The position numbers and the translations under genes were made by a program. Positions 49,454-59,465 of a stretch of DNA of 64,000 nucleotides are shown piece by piece. The stretch covers positions 62,001 to 126,000 of the forward strand of contig NZ_CABVPR010000006.1 of NCBI RefSeq assembly GCF_902499135.1, given 5' to 3'. Below the pieces are notes generated by a model. It did not search any database. It had not been told where the DNA came from and was given only the letters and a program-made list of their open reading frames with translations. This DNA is from Burkholderia dolosa (GTDB lineage: Bacteria; Pseudomonadota; Gammaproteobacteria; Burkholderiales; Burkholderiaceae). Every line of letters begins with the position of its first letter. Within the stretch, counting starts at the first letter, position 1.

Positions 49454-50506
49454 ATGGAATACCGCACACTCGGCGACTCGGGCATCGAGGTCAGCCTGAT
49501 CGGTCTCGGCACGATGACGTGGGGCGAGCAGAACTCGGAGCGCGACGCGCACGAGCAGCTCGACTACGCGATCGCACAGGGCGTCACGCTGATCGATACG
49601 GCGGAGATGTACCCGGTGCCGCCGAAGGCCGACACGCAGGGGCGCACCGAGCAGTACATCGGCACGTGGCTCGCGCAGCATCGCGCGCTGCGCGACCGCA
49701 TCGTGCTCGCGACGAAGATCGCCGGCCCCGCGCGCCAGCCGCACAATCCGCGCCATATTCGCGGCGAAGGCAATCAGTTCGACCGCAAGAATCTGACCGA
49801 GGCGCTCGACGGCAGTCTCAAGCGGCTGCAGACCGACTACGTCGATCTCTACCAATTGCACTGGCCCGATCGCAGCACGACGACGTTCGGTCGTTCCGCG
49901 TATCCGTGGATCGACGATCCATATACGGTGCCGATCGAGGAAACCCTCGGCGTACTCGCGGAGTTCGCGAAAGCCGGCAAGGTGCGCGCGATCGGCGTGT
50001 CGAACGAAACGCCGTGGGGCGTCGCGCAGTTTCTGCATGCGGCCGACAAACTGGGGCTGCCGCGCATCGCGAGCATCCAGAACCCGTACAGCCTGCTGAA
50101 CCGCACGTTCGAGAACGGGCTGTCGGAATTCACGCATCGCGACGGCGTCGGGCTGCTCGCCTATTCGCCGCTCGCGTTCGGCTGGCTGTCCGGCAAGTAC
50201 GAGAACGGCGCGCGGCCGGCCGGCGCGCGCATCACGCTGTTCGAGCGGTTCCAGCGCTACAGCAAGCCGCAGGCGGTCGACGCGACGTCGCGTTACGTCG
50301 CGCTCGCGAAACGTCACGGACTGTCGCCCGCGCAGCTCGCGCTCGCGTTCGTGAACAGCCGCCCGTTCGTGCGCAGCAACCTGATCGGCGCGACGTCGCT
50401 CGAGCAGTTGAAGGAGAACATCGACAGCGTGCACGTGAAGCTGTCCGACGAGATCCTCGCCGAAATCGAAGCGCTGCACGAACGGCAGCCGAATCCGGCG
50501 CCGTAA
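49454..50506 (+). CDS. Tas-like NADP(H)-dependent aldo-keto reductase
   Basis: A 350-residue aldo-keto reductase close to E. coli Tas in layout: MEYRTLGDSGIEVSLIGLGT, catalytic tetrad Asp48, Tyr53, Lys88 and His136 (LIDTAEMYP, ATKIAG, YQLHWPD). Reduces carbonyl compounds with NADPH; the natural substrate is unknown. CAGGA precedes the ATG. Confidence 0.92.
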   Translation: MEYRTLGDSGIEVSLIGLGTMTWGEQNSERDAHEQLDYAIAQGVTLIDTAEMYPVPPKADTQGRTEQYIGTWLAQHRALRDRIVLATKIAGPARQPHNPRHIRGEGNQFDRKNLTEALDGSLKRLQTDYVDLYQLHWPDRSTTTFGRSAYPWIDDPYTVPIEETLGVLAEFAKAGKVRAIGVSNETPWGVAQFLHAADKLGLPRIASIQNPYSLLNRTFENGLSEFTHRDGVGLLAYSPLAFGWLSGKYENGARPAGARITLFERFQRYSKPQAVDATSRYVALAKRHGLSPAQLALAFVNSRPFVRSNLIGATSLEQLKENIDSVHVKLSDEILAEIEALHERQPNPAP

Positions 50507-50597
50507 ACGCGGGCGCGCGGCCCGCGGCCCGCGCGGCGCGACGCCGGCGGGCCGCTGCATCAACCGCATCAACCGCATCGCGCGATCGTACCGTTCT

Positions 50598-51884
50598 TCA
50601 CCGCATCTTCAACCGCATGCGCGCGACCAGCAGCGCCACGAGGCTCAGCACCGCACAGCCGATCAGATACAGCGCCGGCGACAGCCGATTGCCGGTCGCG
50701 CTGATCAGCCACGTGATCACGAACGGCGCGAAGCCGCCGAACAACGTGACGCCCGTGTTGTAGCTGACCGCGAGACCGGTCGCGCGCGTCTGCGGCGGGA
50801 ACAGCTCGGCCATCAGCGCCGGCAGTGCGCCGCAGTACGTCGCCTTCAGCAGGCCGATCCAGATCAGCGCGGCGAGCATTGCCGCGAAGGACGCGTGGTG
50901 CATGAGCCACGCGAACGTCGGCCACACGGTCGCGAGCATCAGCACGGCGGCGATCGACATCACGCGGATCCGGCCGATGCGGTCGGACAGATGGCCGACG
51001 ACCGGCGTGACGAGCGTCAGCACGACGCCGGTCGCGAGCGTTGCCGCGAAACCGGTCGACGCCGGCAGCCCGAGCTGCTTGATCGCGTACGTCGGCATGT
51101 ACAGCACCATGTAGTTGATCGCCGTCGAAATCACCAGCACGCCGATCGCCAGCAGCAGCCGCGCCTTCTGGTCCGCGAACAGATCGCGCACGGGTGCGTC
51201 GGAGCGCGCGTGCGTCTTGAACTCGACGCCTTCGTCGACGTAGCGGCGGATATAGAGTCCGACCGGGCCGATCGCGAGGCCGAACAGGAACGGCACGCGC
51301 CAGCCCCAGCTGTCGAGCTGCGCGGGCGTCAGCGTGGAGGTCAGCAGCGCGCCGAATCCCGACGCAAGCAGCGTCGCGAGCCCCTGGCTCGCGAACTGCC
51401 AGCTCGACATGAAGCCGCGTCGCTGCGGCGCGTGCTCGACGAGAAACGCGGTCGAGCTCGCGAATTCGCCGCCGGCGGAGAAACCCTGCATCAGCCGCGA
51501 CAGCATGATCCCGAGCGGCGCGAGGATGCCGATCGTCGCGTAGGTCGGCATCAGCGCGATCAGCAGCGTGCCGCCCATCATCATCGCGATCGACAGCAGC
51601 AGCGACGCCTTGCGGCCCGCGCGGTCCGCGTACGCGCCGAGCACGAAGCCGCCGAGCGGCCGGATCAGATAGGACAGCCCGAACGTGCCGAGCGTGAGCA
51701 GCAGCGACGTAGCCTCGCTCGTCGCCGGAAAGAACAGCCGCGCGATCGTCACCGCGAAAAAGCCGTAGACGATCAGATCGAACCATTCGAGCGCATTGCC
51801 GATCGACGCCGCGAGAATGATGCGACGGATCTTGGCCGCGCTCGGGCGAACGGCTTCCTGCGTGGTCAGCGTGGTCGTATTCAT
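50598..51884 (-). CDS. MFS transporter, metabolite:H+ symporter (MHS) type
   Basis: A 428-residue 12-span transporter: IGNALEWFDLIVYGFFAVTI, then GSFGLSYLIRPLGG-like (LGTFGLSYLIRPLGGFVLGA) and DRAGRKASLL. This matches the MHS family that takes up carboxylates, betaine or dipeptide-like compounds. It is downstream of the M20 peptidase gene in the same direction, 35 bp apart, suggesting import of the peptidase's substrate. Confidence 0.9.
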   Translation of the reverse strand: MNTTTLTTQEAVRPSAAKIRRIILAASIGNALEWFDLIVYGFFAVTIARLFFPATSEATSLLLTLGTFGLSYLIRPLGGFVLGAYADRAGRKASLLLSIAMMMGGTLLIALMPTYATIGILAPLGIMLSRLMQGFSAGGEFASSTAFLVEHAPQRRGFMSSWQFASQGLATLLASGFGALLTSTLTPAQLDSWGWRVPFLFGLAIGPVGLYIRRYVDEGVEFKTHARSDAPVRDLFADQKARLLLAIGVLVISTAINYMVLYMPTYAIKQLGLPASTGFAATLATGVVLTLVTPVVGHLSDRIGRIRVMSIAAVLMLATVWPTFAWLMHHASFAAMLAALIWIGLLKATYCGALPALMAELFPPQTRATGLAVSYNTGVTLFGGFAPFVITWLISATGNRLSPALYLIGCAVLSLVALLVARMRLKMR

Positions 51885-51919
51885 CGTATGAGCATGTCCG
51901 GCGGAAAGGGCGAAGCGCG

Positions 51920-53338
51920 TTACAGGGCGGCGCCGGCGGCGCACGCCGTGCGGAGAACGGGCGGCGCGTCGGCGCCGAGATCCCAGAAGAGGCCGGCCAT
52001 CATCTGCAGCCCCTCGCGCACGACGCTCGCGAGCAGATGCTCGTCGGGCGCATGCTGCGAGCACGCCGGATACGAGTGCGGCACCCACAGCGTCGGCAGC
52101 CCGAGCGTGTCCGCGAATACTTCGTTCGGCAGCGTGCCGCCGAGATTCGGCAGGATCGCGGGTTTCTTGCCGGTCGTACGCGCGAGCGACGCGACGGCCC
52201 AGCGCACCCACGGATCGTCCGGCGGCACGCGCGTCGCCGGTGCGCCGCGGTCGACGTCGATTGCGACGTCCGCGAAGCCGTGCGCATCGAGGTGTGCGCG
52301 CAGGTGCGCATGCAGCGCCTGCCAGTCGGTGCCGACGACGAAGCGCAGCTGGCAGTGCGCATAGGCGACGGACGGAATCGCGTTGACCGGATGCTCGGGA
52401 TTGCCGGCCTTGAACGCGAGGATCTCGAGCGTATTCCAGCCGAACACGCGTTCGGCGGCGGACAGGCCGGGCTCGCCCCAGTCGGCGTCGAGTGCCGGGT
52501 CGCCGGGGCCGCCGCCGATCGACAGATCGGCGAGCACGTCGCGCACCGCGGCGGGAATCGGCGGCGGGCGCAGCCCGGCGACGCGGATCGCGCCGCGCGC
52601 GTCGACGATGCTCGCGAGCGCGTGCGCGAGCACGATCGCCGGATTGCGCAGCAGGCCGCCCCAGTTGCCGGAGTGATGCGCGCCGTCGCGCGCGCGCAGC
52701 GTCAGCTTGAAGTTGACGGCGCCGCGCGAGCCGAGGAACACGGTCGGCCGTTCCGCGCAGATGCGCGGGCCGTCGGATGCGATCAGCACGTCGGCCGCCA
52801 GCGCGTCGCGCTCGCGACGGCACAGCGCGTCGAGGCCCGGCGAACCCGTTTCCTCGCCCATCTCGATCAGCAGTTTCGCGTTGAAGCCCAGGCGGCCGCC
52901 GCGTGCGTCCAGCACGCTCGCGAGCGCGGCGAGGTTGATCGTGTGCTGTCCCTTGTTGTCGGCGCTGCCGCGGCCGTACCAGCGATCGCCGTCAGCGGTC
53001 AGCGTCCACGGCGACAGCGGAGCGCGCCATTGCGCCTCGTAGCCGCGCACGACGTCGCCGTGTCCGTAGATCAGCACGGTCGGCAGCGCATCGTCTTCGT
53101 GGCGCGATGCGATCAGGAACGGACCGCCGCCTTCGACGGGGTTGTCGACGATCCGCGACGCAAAGCCGAGGCGTGCGGCCTCCGGCGTGATTTCGTCGGT
53201 CAGATAGGCGCGCAGCGCGGCGGCCGAGCCGCTGTCCTGGCTTTCGGTGCGCAGCGCGACGCGGCGACTCAGCGTCGCGAACAACGTGCCGGATTCGAAC
53301 TGGTTCAGCGCGTGCTGGATGGCGGCGGTACGGCTCAC
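51920..53338 (-). CDS. M20-family metallopeptidase
   Basis: A 472-residue M20 dipeptidase/deacylase: YGHGDVV (zinc His, Asp), GRGSADNKGQH (bridging Asp), EMGEETGSPG (catalytic Glu and zinc Glu), SDGPRIC and a C-terminal PACSQHAPDEH. Cleaves small peptides or amides in the cytoplasm. Operon with the MFS gene; divergent from a LysR gene which probably senses the substrate. Confidence 0.92.
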   Translation of the reverse strand: MSRTAAIQHALNQFESGTLFATLSRRVALRTESQDSGSAAALRAYLTDEITPEAARLGFASRIVDNPVEGGGPFLIASRHEDDALPTVLIYGHGDVVRGYEAQWRAPLSPWTLTADGDRWYGRGSADNKGQHTINLAALASVLDARGGRLGFNAKLLIEMGEETGSPGLDALCRRERDALAADVLIASDGPRICAERPTVFLGSRGAVNFKLTLRARDGAHHSGNWGGLLRNPAIVLAHALASIVDARGAIRVAGLRPPPIPAAVRDVLADLSIGGGPGDPALDADWGEPGLSAAERVFGWNTLEILAFKAGNPEHPVNAIPSVAYAHCQLRFVVGTDWQALHAHLRAHLDAHGFADVAIDVDRGAPATRVPPDDPWVRWAVASLARTTGKKPAILPNLGGTLPNEVFADTLGLPTLWVPHSYPACSQHAPDEHLLASVVREGLQMMAGLFWDLGADAPPVLRTACAAGAAL

Positions 53339-53490
53339 GGCGGGTCTCCTGTGGCGGGCGCCCGGCGCGATCGGCCGGGAGGTGGACCGATTCTAGGAAG
53401 CCGATTTTTTTGTCACAATGATCGAATTTCGAAGCTTTCATTGCCGAAAAGGCAAAGCACGGCGGCCGTGACCGGCCGCGGAGACACGAC

Positions 53491-54444
53491 ATGGCGGCTT
53501 TCCTGCACGGCCTTGCGCTGCGCTATTTCGTCGAAGTGGCGCGCACCGGTTCGATCAGCGACGCGTCCGCGCGGCTGCACGTCGCCGTGTCGGCAATCAG
53601 CCGCCAGATCGCGAAGCTCGAGAGCGAGCTCGGCACGCCGCTGTTCGAGCGCCGGCCGCGCGGCATGGCGCTGTCGGAGGCCGGCGAACGGTTGCTCGGT
53701 TTCGCGCAGCGCAGCTTGCTCGAGGCCGAGCACGTGATGAAGGAAATCGGCGGCCTCGAAGCGCTGCACGGCAGCCTGCTGAAGATCGCGTGCTCGGAAG
53801 GGTTCGCGATCGATTTCCTGCCCGGCGTGCTCGCGAGCTTCAAGGCGCGCCATCCGCGCGTCGATTTCTCGGTGTGGGTCGTGTCGCCGGCCGACGCGAC
53901 GCGGCGCGTGCGCGACGGCGACGCAGACATCGGCCTGACGTTCAGCCTCGCGCCAGAGAAGGGCGTGCGCGTCGATCACGCGGAACGCGCGCCGATCTTC
54001 GCGCTCGTGCGGCGCGATCATCCGCTCGCGATGCGCGACGCGGTGTCGCTCGCCGACGTCGCGCGGCACCCGCACGTGCTGCCCGAGGCCGGCACGACGG
54101 TGCGCCAGCTGATCGACATCGCGTGCGTGCTCGACGGGCTGATGCTCGAGCCCGAGCTGACGAGCAACAACACCGCGGCGATGTATCGCTATGCGCAGCG
54201 CACGGGCGCCGTGATGTTCACCGGACTGCTGTCGGTGCGCGACCGTTTCGACGCGGACGGCTTCGTCGTCGTGCCGATCACGAACCCGCAGCTGCGCGAG
54301 CGCAGCATCCAGGTGCAGACGATGGCCGGCCGCGACCTGCCGGCGTCGGTGCGCGCGTTCCGCGACCATCTGGTCGACGCGATGCGGGCGGCGTCGGCAC
54401 CGCCGGCGGGCGCGCGCAGCCCGCGGCGCCGCGCCGTGAGATAA
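53491..54444 (+). CDS. LysR-family transcriptional regulator
   Basis: A 317-residue LysR protein. The N-terminal winged HTH (ALRYFVEVARTGSISDASAR, LHVAVSAISRQIAKLESELG) is followed by a periplasmic-binding-like effector domain. Divergent from the M20-MFS operon across 152 bp, so it most likely regulates that operon. Confidence 0.92.
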   Translation: MAAFLHGLALRYFVEVARTGSISDASARLHVAVSAISRQIAKLESELGTPLFERRPRGMALSEAGERLLGFAQRSLLEAEHVMKEIGGLEALHGSLLKIACSEGFAIDFLPGVLASFKARHPRVDFSVWVVSPADATRRVRDGDADIGLTFSLAPEKGVRVDHAERAPIFALVRRDHPLAMRDAVSLADVARHPHVLPEAGTTVRQLIDIACVLDGLMLEPELTSNNTAAMYRYAQRTGAVMFTGLLSVRDRFDADGFVVVPITNPQLRERSIQVQTMAGRDLPASVRAFRDHLVDAMRAASAPPAGARSPRRRAVR

Positions 54445-54507
54445 TCGCCAATCCGCCTTTCGCGCCCGTCGGCTCTGCGAGCCGCATCGCGCCTGTTCGA
54501 CGCCAAA

Positions 54508-55635
54508 TTGAAGAACCTGATCGTCACCCTCGATCGCGCCGCCGAGTTCGACGAGATCATCGACGTGCGCACGCCGCTCGAGTTCGCCGAGGATCACATC
54601 CCCGGCGCGCTGAACGCGCCCGTGCTCAGCAACGACGAGCGCGTGCTCGTCGGCACGATGTACCGGCAGGTGTCGCCGTACGAGGCGACGCGCGTCGGCG
54701 CGGCGATCGTCGCGCGCAACATCGCGCGCCATCTCGACACGACGTTCGCCGATCGCCCGCGCAACTGGCGGCCGCTGATCTACTGCTGGCGCGGCGGCAA
54801 GCGTTCCGGCTCGATGACGACCTGGTTCAACCTGATCGGCTGGCAGGCGCGCCAGCTCGACGGCGGCTACAAGGCGTACCGCCGCTCGGTGTGCGCGACG
54901 CTCGACACGCTGCCGACGCGCTTTCGCTACATCGCGCTCGTCGGCCACACCGGCTGCGGGAAGACGCGCCTGCTGAACGCGCTGCGCGACGTGGGCGCGC
55001 AGACGCTCGATCTCGAGGCGCTCGCGTGCCATCGCGGTTCGCTGCTCGGCGCGTTGCCGGGCGTGCCGCAGCCGACGCAGAAGGCATTCGATTCGCGGCT
55101 CGTCGAAGCGCTCGGCCGCTTCGACCCCGCCTGGCCGGTATTCGTCGAATCGGAAAGCCGTAAGATCGGCCTCGTGCAGTTGCCGCTCGCGCTGCTCGAC
55201 GCATTTCACGCGGGGCCGTGGGTGCAGGTCGAAGCGGCGCGCGACGAGCGTATCGCGTTCCTGCTCGACGACTACGCGCATCTGTTCGACGAGCCGGTCG
55301 CGTTCAAGGCGCAGCTCGAACGGCTGATCGGCCTGCACAGCCGCGACGAGGTCGCCCGCTGGAGCGCGATGATCGATGCGGGCGAGCGGGCCGAACTGTT
55401 CGGCCTGTTGATCGACAAGCATTACGATCCCGCGTACGCACGCACCTACCGCGCCGCGTACGGCAACCCGAATCGTGCGCTGACGTTCGCGTTCCGGCCG
55501 AACGCGGCCGACGTGCGCGAGCAGGCGCACGCGCTGCTCGAGCAGCTCGCGCAGGCCGGCCTGCCGGCGTCGCCGGCCGTCGCGGCCGCTGCGCGACCCA
55601 GGACCAACCAAGAACATTCGACGACCACACGATGA
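54508..55635 (+). CDS. mnmH: tRNA 2-selenouridine synthase
   Basis: A 375-residue SelU/MnmH. The N-terminal rhodanese domain carries the active Cys93 in IYCWRGGKRSGS, and a P-loop GHTGCGKTR lies at residues 146-154. It replaces sulfur by selenium at the wobble uridine via a geranylated intermediate, using selenophosphate. Start is TTG (54508). Its stop overlaps the ATG of the permease gene. Confidence 0.93.
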   Translation: MKNLIVTLDRAAEFDEIIDVRTPLEFAEDHIPGALNAPVLSNDERVLVGTMYRQVSPYEATRVGAAIVARNIARHLDTTFADRPRNWRPLIYCWRGGKRSGSMTTWFNLIGWQARQLDGGYKAYRRSVCATLDTLPTRFRYIALVGHTGCGKTRLLNALRDVGAQTLDLEALACHRGSLLGALPGVPQPTQKAFDSRLVEALGRFDPAWPVFVESESRKIGLVQLPLALLDAFHAGPWVQVEAARDERIAFLLDDYAHLFDEPVAFKAQLERLIGLHSRDEVARWSAMIDAGERAELFGLLIDKHYDPAYARTYRAAYGNPNRALTFAFRPNAADVREQAHALLEQLAQAGLPASPAVAAAARPRTNQEHSTTTR

Positions 55636-56690
55636 CGACCACACGCACCCAACCCAACCCGGCGCTCGGCTGGATGACCTTCCTGCTGCTCGCGGTCGCC
55701 GGGCTGTTCTATGTGAAATGGTTTCCGTACTACAACAAGGCGTTCGTCGCGGCCGAGCATCATTCGATCGGGCAGTCGATCCTGATGGGCACGTCGGCGA
55801 CCGCGCCGGAGCCGTCGCTGAAGGCGGCGATCGACTACGCGTGGGCGTATGGCAAGGCGATCTGGCAGGCGATGGTGCTCGGTCTGCTGCTCGGTTCGGC
55901 CGTGCAGGCGCTGCTGCCTGCGCACTGGGTCGCGCGCGTGCTCGGCCGGACCGGCTTCGGCAGCGTTGCCGCAGGCGGCCTGCTGTCGCTGCCGGGGATG
56001 ATGTGCACGTGCTGCGCGGCGCCGGTCGTCGCCGGGCTGCGCGCGCGCCACGCGTCGGCGGGCGGCGCGGTCGCGTTCTGGCTCGGCAACACGGTGCTGA
56101 ATCCGGCCGCGCTCGTGTTCATGGGCTTCGTGCTCGGCTGGCAGTGGAGCGCGCTGCGGCTCGTGCTGGGTGTCGCGATGGTGTTCGGCATCGGCTATCT
56201 GCTGAACCGGATCGCGCAGCCGGACGACCGCAGCGTCGACGACGCGCAACTCGCCGCGCTGGCAGCCGAACAGGCCGCGGCCGGCAATCCGTTCGTACGC
56301 TGGATCAAGCTGTTTGCGCGGATGGCCGTGCGGCTCGTGCCGGAATACATCGTGCTCGTGCTGCTGCTCGGCGCGGCGCGCGCATGGCTGTTTCCGCATA
56401 TCGGTCCGGACATCGGCAACCATCTCGGCTGGATCGTCGCGTTCGCGGTCGCGGGCACGCTGTTCGTGATCCCGACGGCCGGCGAAGTGCCGATCATTCA
56501 GGCGATGCTGTCGCTCGGCATGGGCGTCGGCCCGGCCGCCGCGCTGCTGATGACGCTGCCGCCGATCAGCGTGCCGTCGCTCGCGATGCTGGCGCGTTCG
56601 TTCAAGCCGTACATGCTGACGATCATCACCGCACTCGTCGTCGCATTCGGGATCGTCAGCGGACTGCTGGCAGTCGCGCTCGGATTCTGA
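55632..56690 (+). CDS. DUF318/YraQ-type permease
   Basis: A 352-residue membrane protein of about eight spans in the DUF318 family (related to ArsP organoarsenical exporters): GLLLGSAVQALLPAHWVARV, LPGMMCTCCAAPVVAGLRAR, and GTLFVIPTAGEVPIIQAMLS. The CTCC motif lies in a membrane segment. Translationally coupled to mnmH (ATGA overlap), so it may move a selenium or sulfur compound; that is inference. Confidence 0.85.
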   Translation: MTTTRTQPNPALGWMTFLLLAVAGLFYVKWFPYYNKAFVAAEHHSIGQSILMGTSATAPEPSLKAAIDYAWAYGKAIWQAMVLGLLLGSAVQALLPAHWVARVLGRTGFGSVAAGGLLSLPGMMCTCCAAPVVAGLRARHASAGGAVAFWLGNTVLNPAALVFMGFVLGWQWSALRLVLGVAMVFGIGYLLNRIAQPDDRSVDDAQLAALAAEQAAAGNPFVRWIKLFARMAVRLVPEYIVLVLLLGAARAWLFPHIGPDIGNHLGWIVAFAVAGTLFVIPTAGEVPIIQAMLSLGMGVGPAAALLMTLPPISVPSLAMLARSFKPYMLTIITALVVAFGIVSGLLAVALGF

Positions 56691-56898
56691 GCGCGCGAGC
56701 GGGTTGCCGGCGCGGCGACGAGCGCGCTTGCCCGCTCGATCGTCGGTCGGCAAGCAGGGCGGCGTACTCGCGGCGGCCGGTTTCGAACCGACACGCATTG
56801 CCGCTCGCATCGTTCGATCGCCCGCGCGATCTTCGCATTCATCCGGCGCCGCCGCTTCGCGCGCGAGGCGCTTTTACAAGAAGCAAACAGGAAAACGC

Positions 56899-57321
56899 AT
56901 GACCCAACCGAAGATTCATCCTCGACTCGAAAAGGCGCTGACGCGCGGCGATCTCGCGATTCGCCAGGCCAATTCCGCACGGGCGACTGCCGTGCTGAAC
57001 GCGCTCGGCACGATGATCGTCGAGGCGTCGGCGACGATCGGCGTCGAGGCCAGCATCGACATTCCGCAGGGCGACCGCATCTACGATCCGGTGAACGGCG
57101 TGTGGCCGCAGAAGATGCTGGTGTCGTTCGACGGCCCGGTCGACGAAGCCGATCCGGAAGAGCTGCGCACGGTCTATCTGATCGCCGACGATCCCGGCAC
57201 GCAGTTCCGCGTCGAATGGCATCGCGCGGACGGCAAGCTCGGTCGCCACGAAGGCGGCCCGCTTGCGACCGTCGCGTTCCTGACCGACGTCGAGATTCCG
57301 TGGAGCGACGACGACGAATGA
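56899..57321 (+). CDS. Hypothetical protein (140 aa)
   Basis: A 140-residue soluble acidic protein: IHPRLEKALTRGDLAIRQAN, IVEASATIGVEASIDIPQGD, and a C-terminal VAFLTDVEIPWSDDDE. Ribosome site CAGGA. Not recognised. Convergent with the nodJ-like gene. Confidence 0.7.
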   Translation: MTQPKIHPRLEKALTRGDLAIRQANSARATAVLNALGTMIVEASATIGVEASIDIPQGDRIYDPVNGVWPQKMLVSFDGPVDEADPEELRTVYLIADDPGTQFRVEWHRADGKLGRHEGGPLATVAFLTDVEIPWSDDDE

Positions 57322-57335
57322 CGTCGTGCGGCCGA

Positions 57336-57355
57336 GCCGGCGCCGATGCGCCGGC
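57336..57355. terminator. Hairpin between convergent genes
   Basis: GCCGGCGC (57336-57343), CGAT loop, GCGCCGGC (57348-57355). It lies in the 36-bp gap between the 140-residue gene and the nodJ-like gene. No T-run; a bidirectional termination structure is possible. Confidence 0.5.
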
Positions 57356-57357
57356 CG

Positions 57358-58191
57358 TCAACGCATCATCCGCCGCCGGAACAGCCACGCGGACACGACG
57401 AACCCGCCCGCCGCGTAAGCGGCGAGCACCGCGACGTGCAGGCCGATGTCGGTCGCGGGCCGGCCGAGCATCGCGGGCCGGATCAGCTCCACCGCGTTCG
57501 CGAGCGGCAGCGCGTGCGCGGCGAGCTGCGCAACCGGCGGCAGCTGCGTGAGGGGAAAGAACACGCCCGACAGCAGCAGCATCGGCGTCAGTACGAGCGT
57601 CTGATAAAACATGAAGAAGTCATAGGACGGCGCAAGCGCGGTGACGATCATCGCGACGCTGGCGAACGCGAGGCCCGCCAGCGCGATCACCGGCAGCGCC
57701 GCGAGCATCGACGGAAAGTGCGCATAGCCGAGCAGGCCCGCGACGAGCATGATCGCGACGCCCGACAGCATCGCCTTGCTCGCTGCCCACACGATTTCGC
57801 CGAGCACGATGTCGCCCAGCGCGAGCGGCGTATGCATGATCGCCTCCCACGTCCGCTGCACGTGCATCCGCGAAAAGCCCGAATACATCGACTCGAAGCT
57901 CGCGGACATCATCACGCTCGATCCGACGGTGCCGGCCGCGAGGAACGCGATGTACGACACGCCGTCGACATGGCCGAGCATCAACCCGAGCCCGAAACCG
58001 AGCCCGAACAGATAAATCATCGGATCGGCGAGGTTGCCGAACATCGACGCGAGCGCGAGCTTGCGCCACACCAGATAGTTGCGGCGCCACACGGCGATCC
58101 AGTTCGTTGCGTTCGCCGGCATCGCGAGTGCGAAACGCGATTCGCGCGGCGGTGCGGACGGCGTGGCGGCGGAATAGTTGCGTACGTCCAT
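57358..58191 (-). CDS. nodJ: ABC-2 type permease (NodJ family)
   Basis: A 277-residue ABC-2 permease: [36 protein letters not shown], and [20 protein letters not shown] are typical of NodJ. Six membrane spans. Pairs with the ATPase directly upstream in the operon to export a lipid or oligosaccharide; in Burkholderia, nodIJ-like exporters occur outside nodulation. Confidence 0.88.
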   Translation of the reverse strand: MDVRNYSAATPSAPPRESRFALAMPANATNWIAVWRRNYLVWRKLALASMFGNLADPMIYLFGLGFGLGLMLGHVDGVSYIAFLAAGTVGSSVMMSASFESMYSGFSRMHVQRTWEAIMHTPLALGDIVLGEIVWAASKAMLSGVAIMLVAGLLGYAHFPSMLAALPVIALAGLAFASVAMIVTALAPSYDFFMFYQTLVLTPMLLLSGVFFPLTQLPPVAQLAAHALPLANAVELIRPAMLGRPATDIGLHVAVLAAYAAGGFVVSAWLFRRRMMR

Positions 58192-58196
58192 CGGCG

Positions 58197-59111
58197 TCAG
58201 TCCTGCATTTCGCGGCCGGTCAGCCGCAGGAACACGTCCTCCAGATTGGCCGGACGGTGCAGATAGCGCAAGCCCGTGCGGCCCTTGAGTCGCGCACTGA
58301 GTGGTTCGGCATCGCGCACGTAGCAGAACAGCGTCTCGCCGCTGATCTCGGTGCGCGACGCGAACGGCGACAGCTCATCGCGTAGCGCGGTCGGGTCGGG
58401 CCCGTAGATCTCGATCACGTCGCAGCCGATCTCCGATTCGATCAATGCGTGCGGCGCGCCCTCGGCAATCTTGCTGCCTTCCTCGATCACGCACAGACGG
58501 TCGCACAGCCGTTCGGCTTCCTCCATGAAATGCGTGGTGATCAGGATCGTCTTGCCGCGCGCGAGCAGCGAGCGCAATCGTTCCCACATCAGGTGGCGCG
58601 CCTGCGGGTCGAGCCCCGTCGTGGGCTCGTCGAGTACCAGTACGTCGGGATCGTTCACCAGTGCGCGCGCGAGCGTCAGGCGGCGCTTCATGCCGCCCGA
58701 CAGCTCGCCGACTTTCGCATCCGCCTTGTTCTCGAGCTTCGCGAATTCGAGCAGCGGCTGCACGAGCGCACGCGCAGCCTGCGCCGACATTCCGAAATAG
58801 CGGCTGAACACCAGCAGGTTTTCGCGCACCGTGAAGTCGGGATCGAGATTGTCGAATTGCGGGACGACACCGACGCGCCGGCGCGCATGCCTCGCACGCG
58901 CGGGAACCGGTTCGCCACAGAGCGAAATGGTGCCCGCATCGGGATGCGCGAGGCCGAGCAGCATCTTCAGCGTCGTGGTCTTGCCGGCGCCGTTCGGGCC
59001 GAGCAGGCCGTAGCATTCGCCGGCGTGCACGTGGAACGACAGATCGTTGACGACGCGTTTGTCGCCATAGCGCTTGACGACGTTGCGGAAATCGATCAGT
59101 GCGACAGGCAT
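58197..59111 (-). CDS. nodI: ABC transporter ATP-binding protein (NodI family)
   Basis: A 304-residue ATPase with Walker [10 protein letters not shown] (residues 38-46), signature LSGGM (137-141), Walker B VLVLDEP (157-163) and the NodI-type C-terminal domain ([20 protein letters not shown]). Transcribed with nodJ, 5 bp apart. The ATG at 59109-59111 was chosen at the conserved start [17 protein letters not shown]. Confidence 0.92.
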   Translation of the reverse strand: MPVALIDFRNVVKRYGDKRVVNDLSFHVHAGECYGLLGPNGAGKTTTLKMLLGLAHPDAGTISLCGEPVPARARHARRRVGVVPQFDNLDPDFTVRENLLVFSRYFGMSAQAARALVQPLLEFAKLENKADAKVGELSGGMKRRLTLARALVNDPDVLVLDEPTTGLDPQARHLMWERLRSLLARGKTILITTHFMEEAERLCDRLCVIEEGSKIAEGAPHALIESEIGCDVIEIYGPDPTALRDELSPFASRTEISGETLFCYVRDAEPLSARLKGRTGLRYLHRPANLEDVFLRLTGREMQD

Positions 59112-59358
59112 GGGCAGATTGTCGTTATGGAGCGGCGGCGCGCGCGCCGTTGCCGAGTGCTTGATGCCGCATGTTCGCGTGCGAACGGATCGGCCCCGCG
59201 CCTGTCCCATGGGCATGACGGAAGCGGCGCACGTCCGTATCGGTTCGCTAGCGCGGGACGGCGGCACGAACGGGCCATTCTAGTGCATCGGGTGCGTCTC
59301 TTCAGCGCAGGTCTGCTCGCAGCGATGCGCGCGTGCACCGATCGTGCGCCGCACCATT

Positions 59359-59386
59359 GCGTATGCGCCGCGCGCGGCGCATACGC
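59359..59386. repeat. Perfect 28-bp palindrome between nodI and the stress protein gene
   Basis: GCGTATGCGCCGCG (59359-59372) is followed directly by its reverse complement (59373-59386), then GTTTT. It lies in a 354-bp gap between divergent genes, 80 bp ahead of the universal stress protein ATG. No other gene or promoter in this gap could be called with confidence. Confidence 0.65.
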
Positions 59387-59465
59387 GTTTTCCATCCCTT
59401 GCGTCCGGAATTGCGGCGCACCATGATGAATGCATAGGGCCACGTTGTCGCGATAGGGAGGTTTC

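Noticed and set aside
50540-50580. Short tandem CATCAACCG repeats after the aldo-keto reductase gene
   Set aside because: Only about two and a half copies of a 9-mer; too short to carry meaning.
53413-55644. A 743-codon minus-strand frame across the LysR and mnmH genes
   Set aside because: Complement of two well-recognised genes; no independent coding signs.
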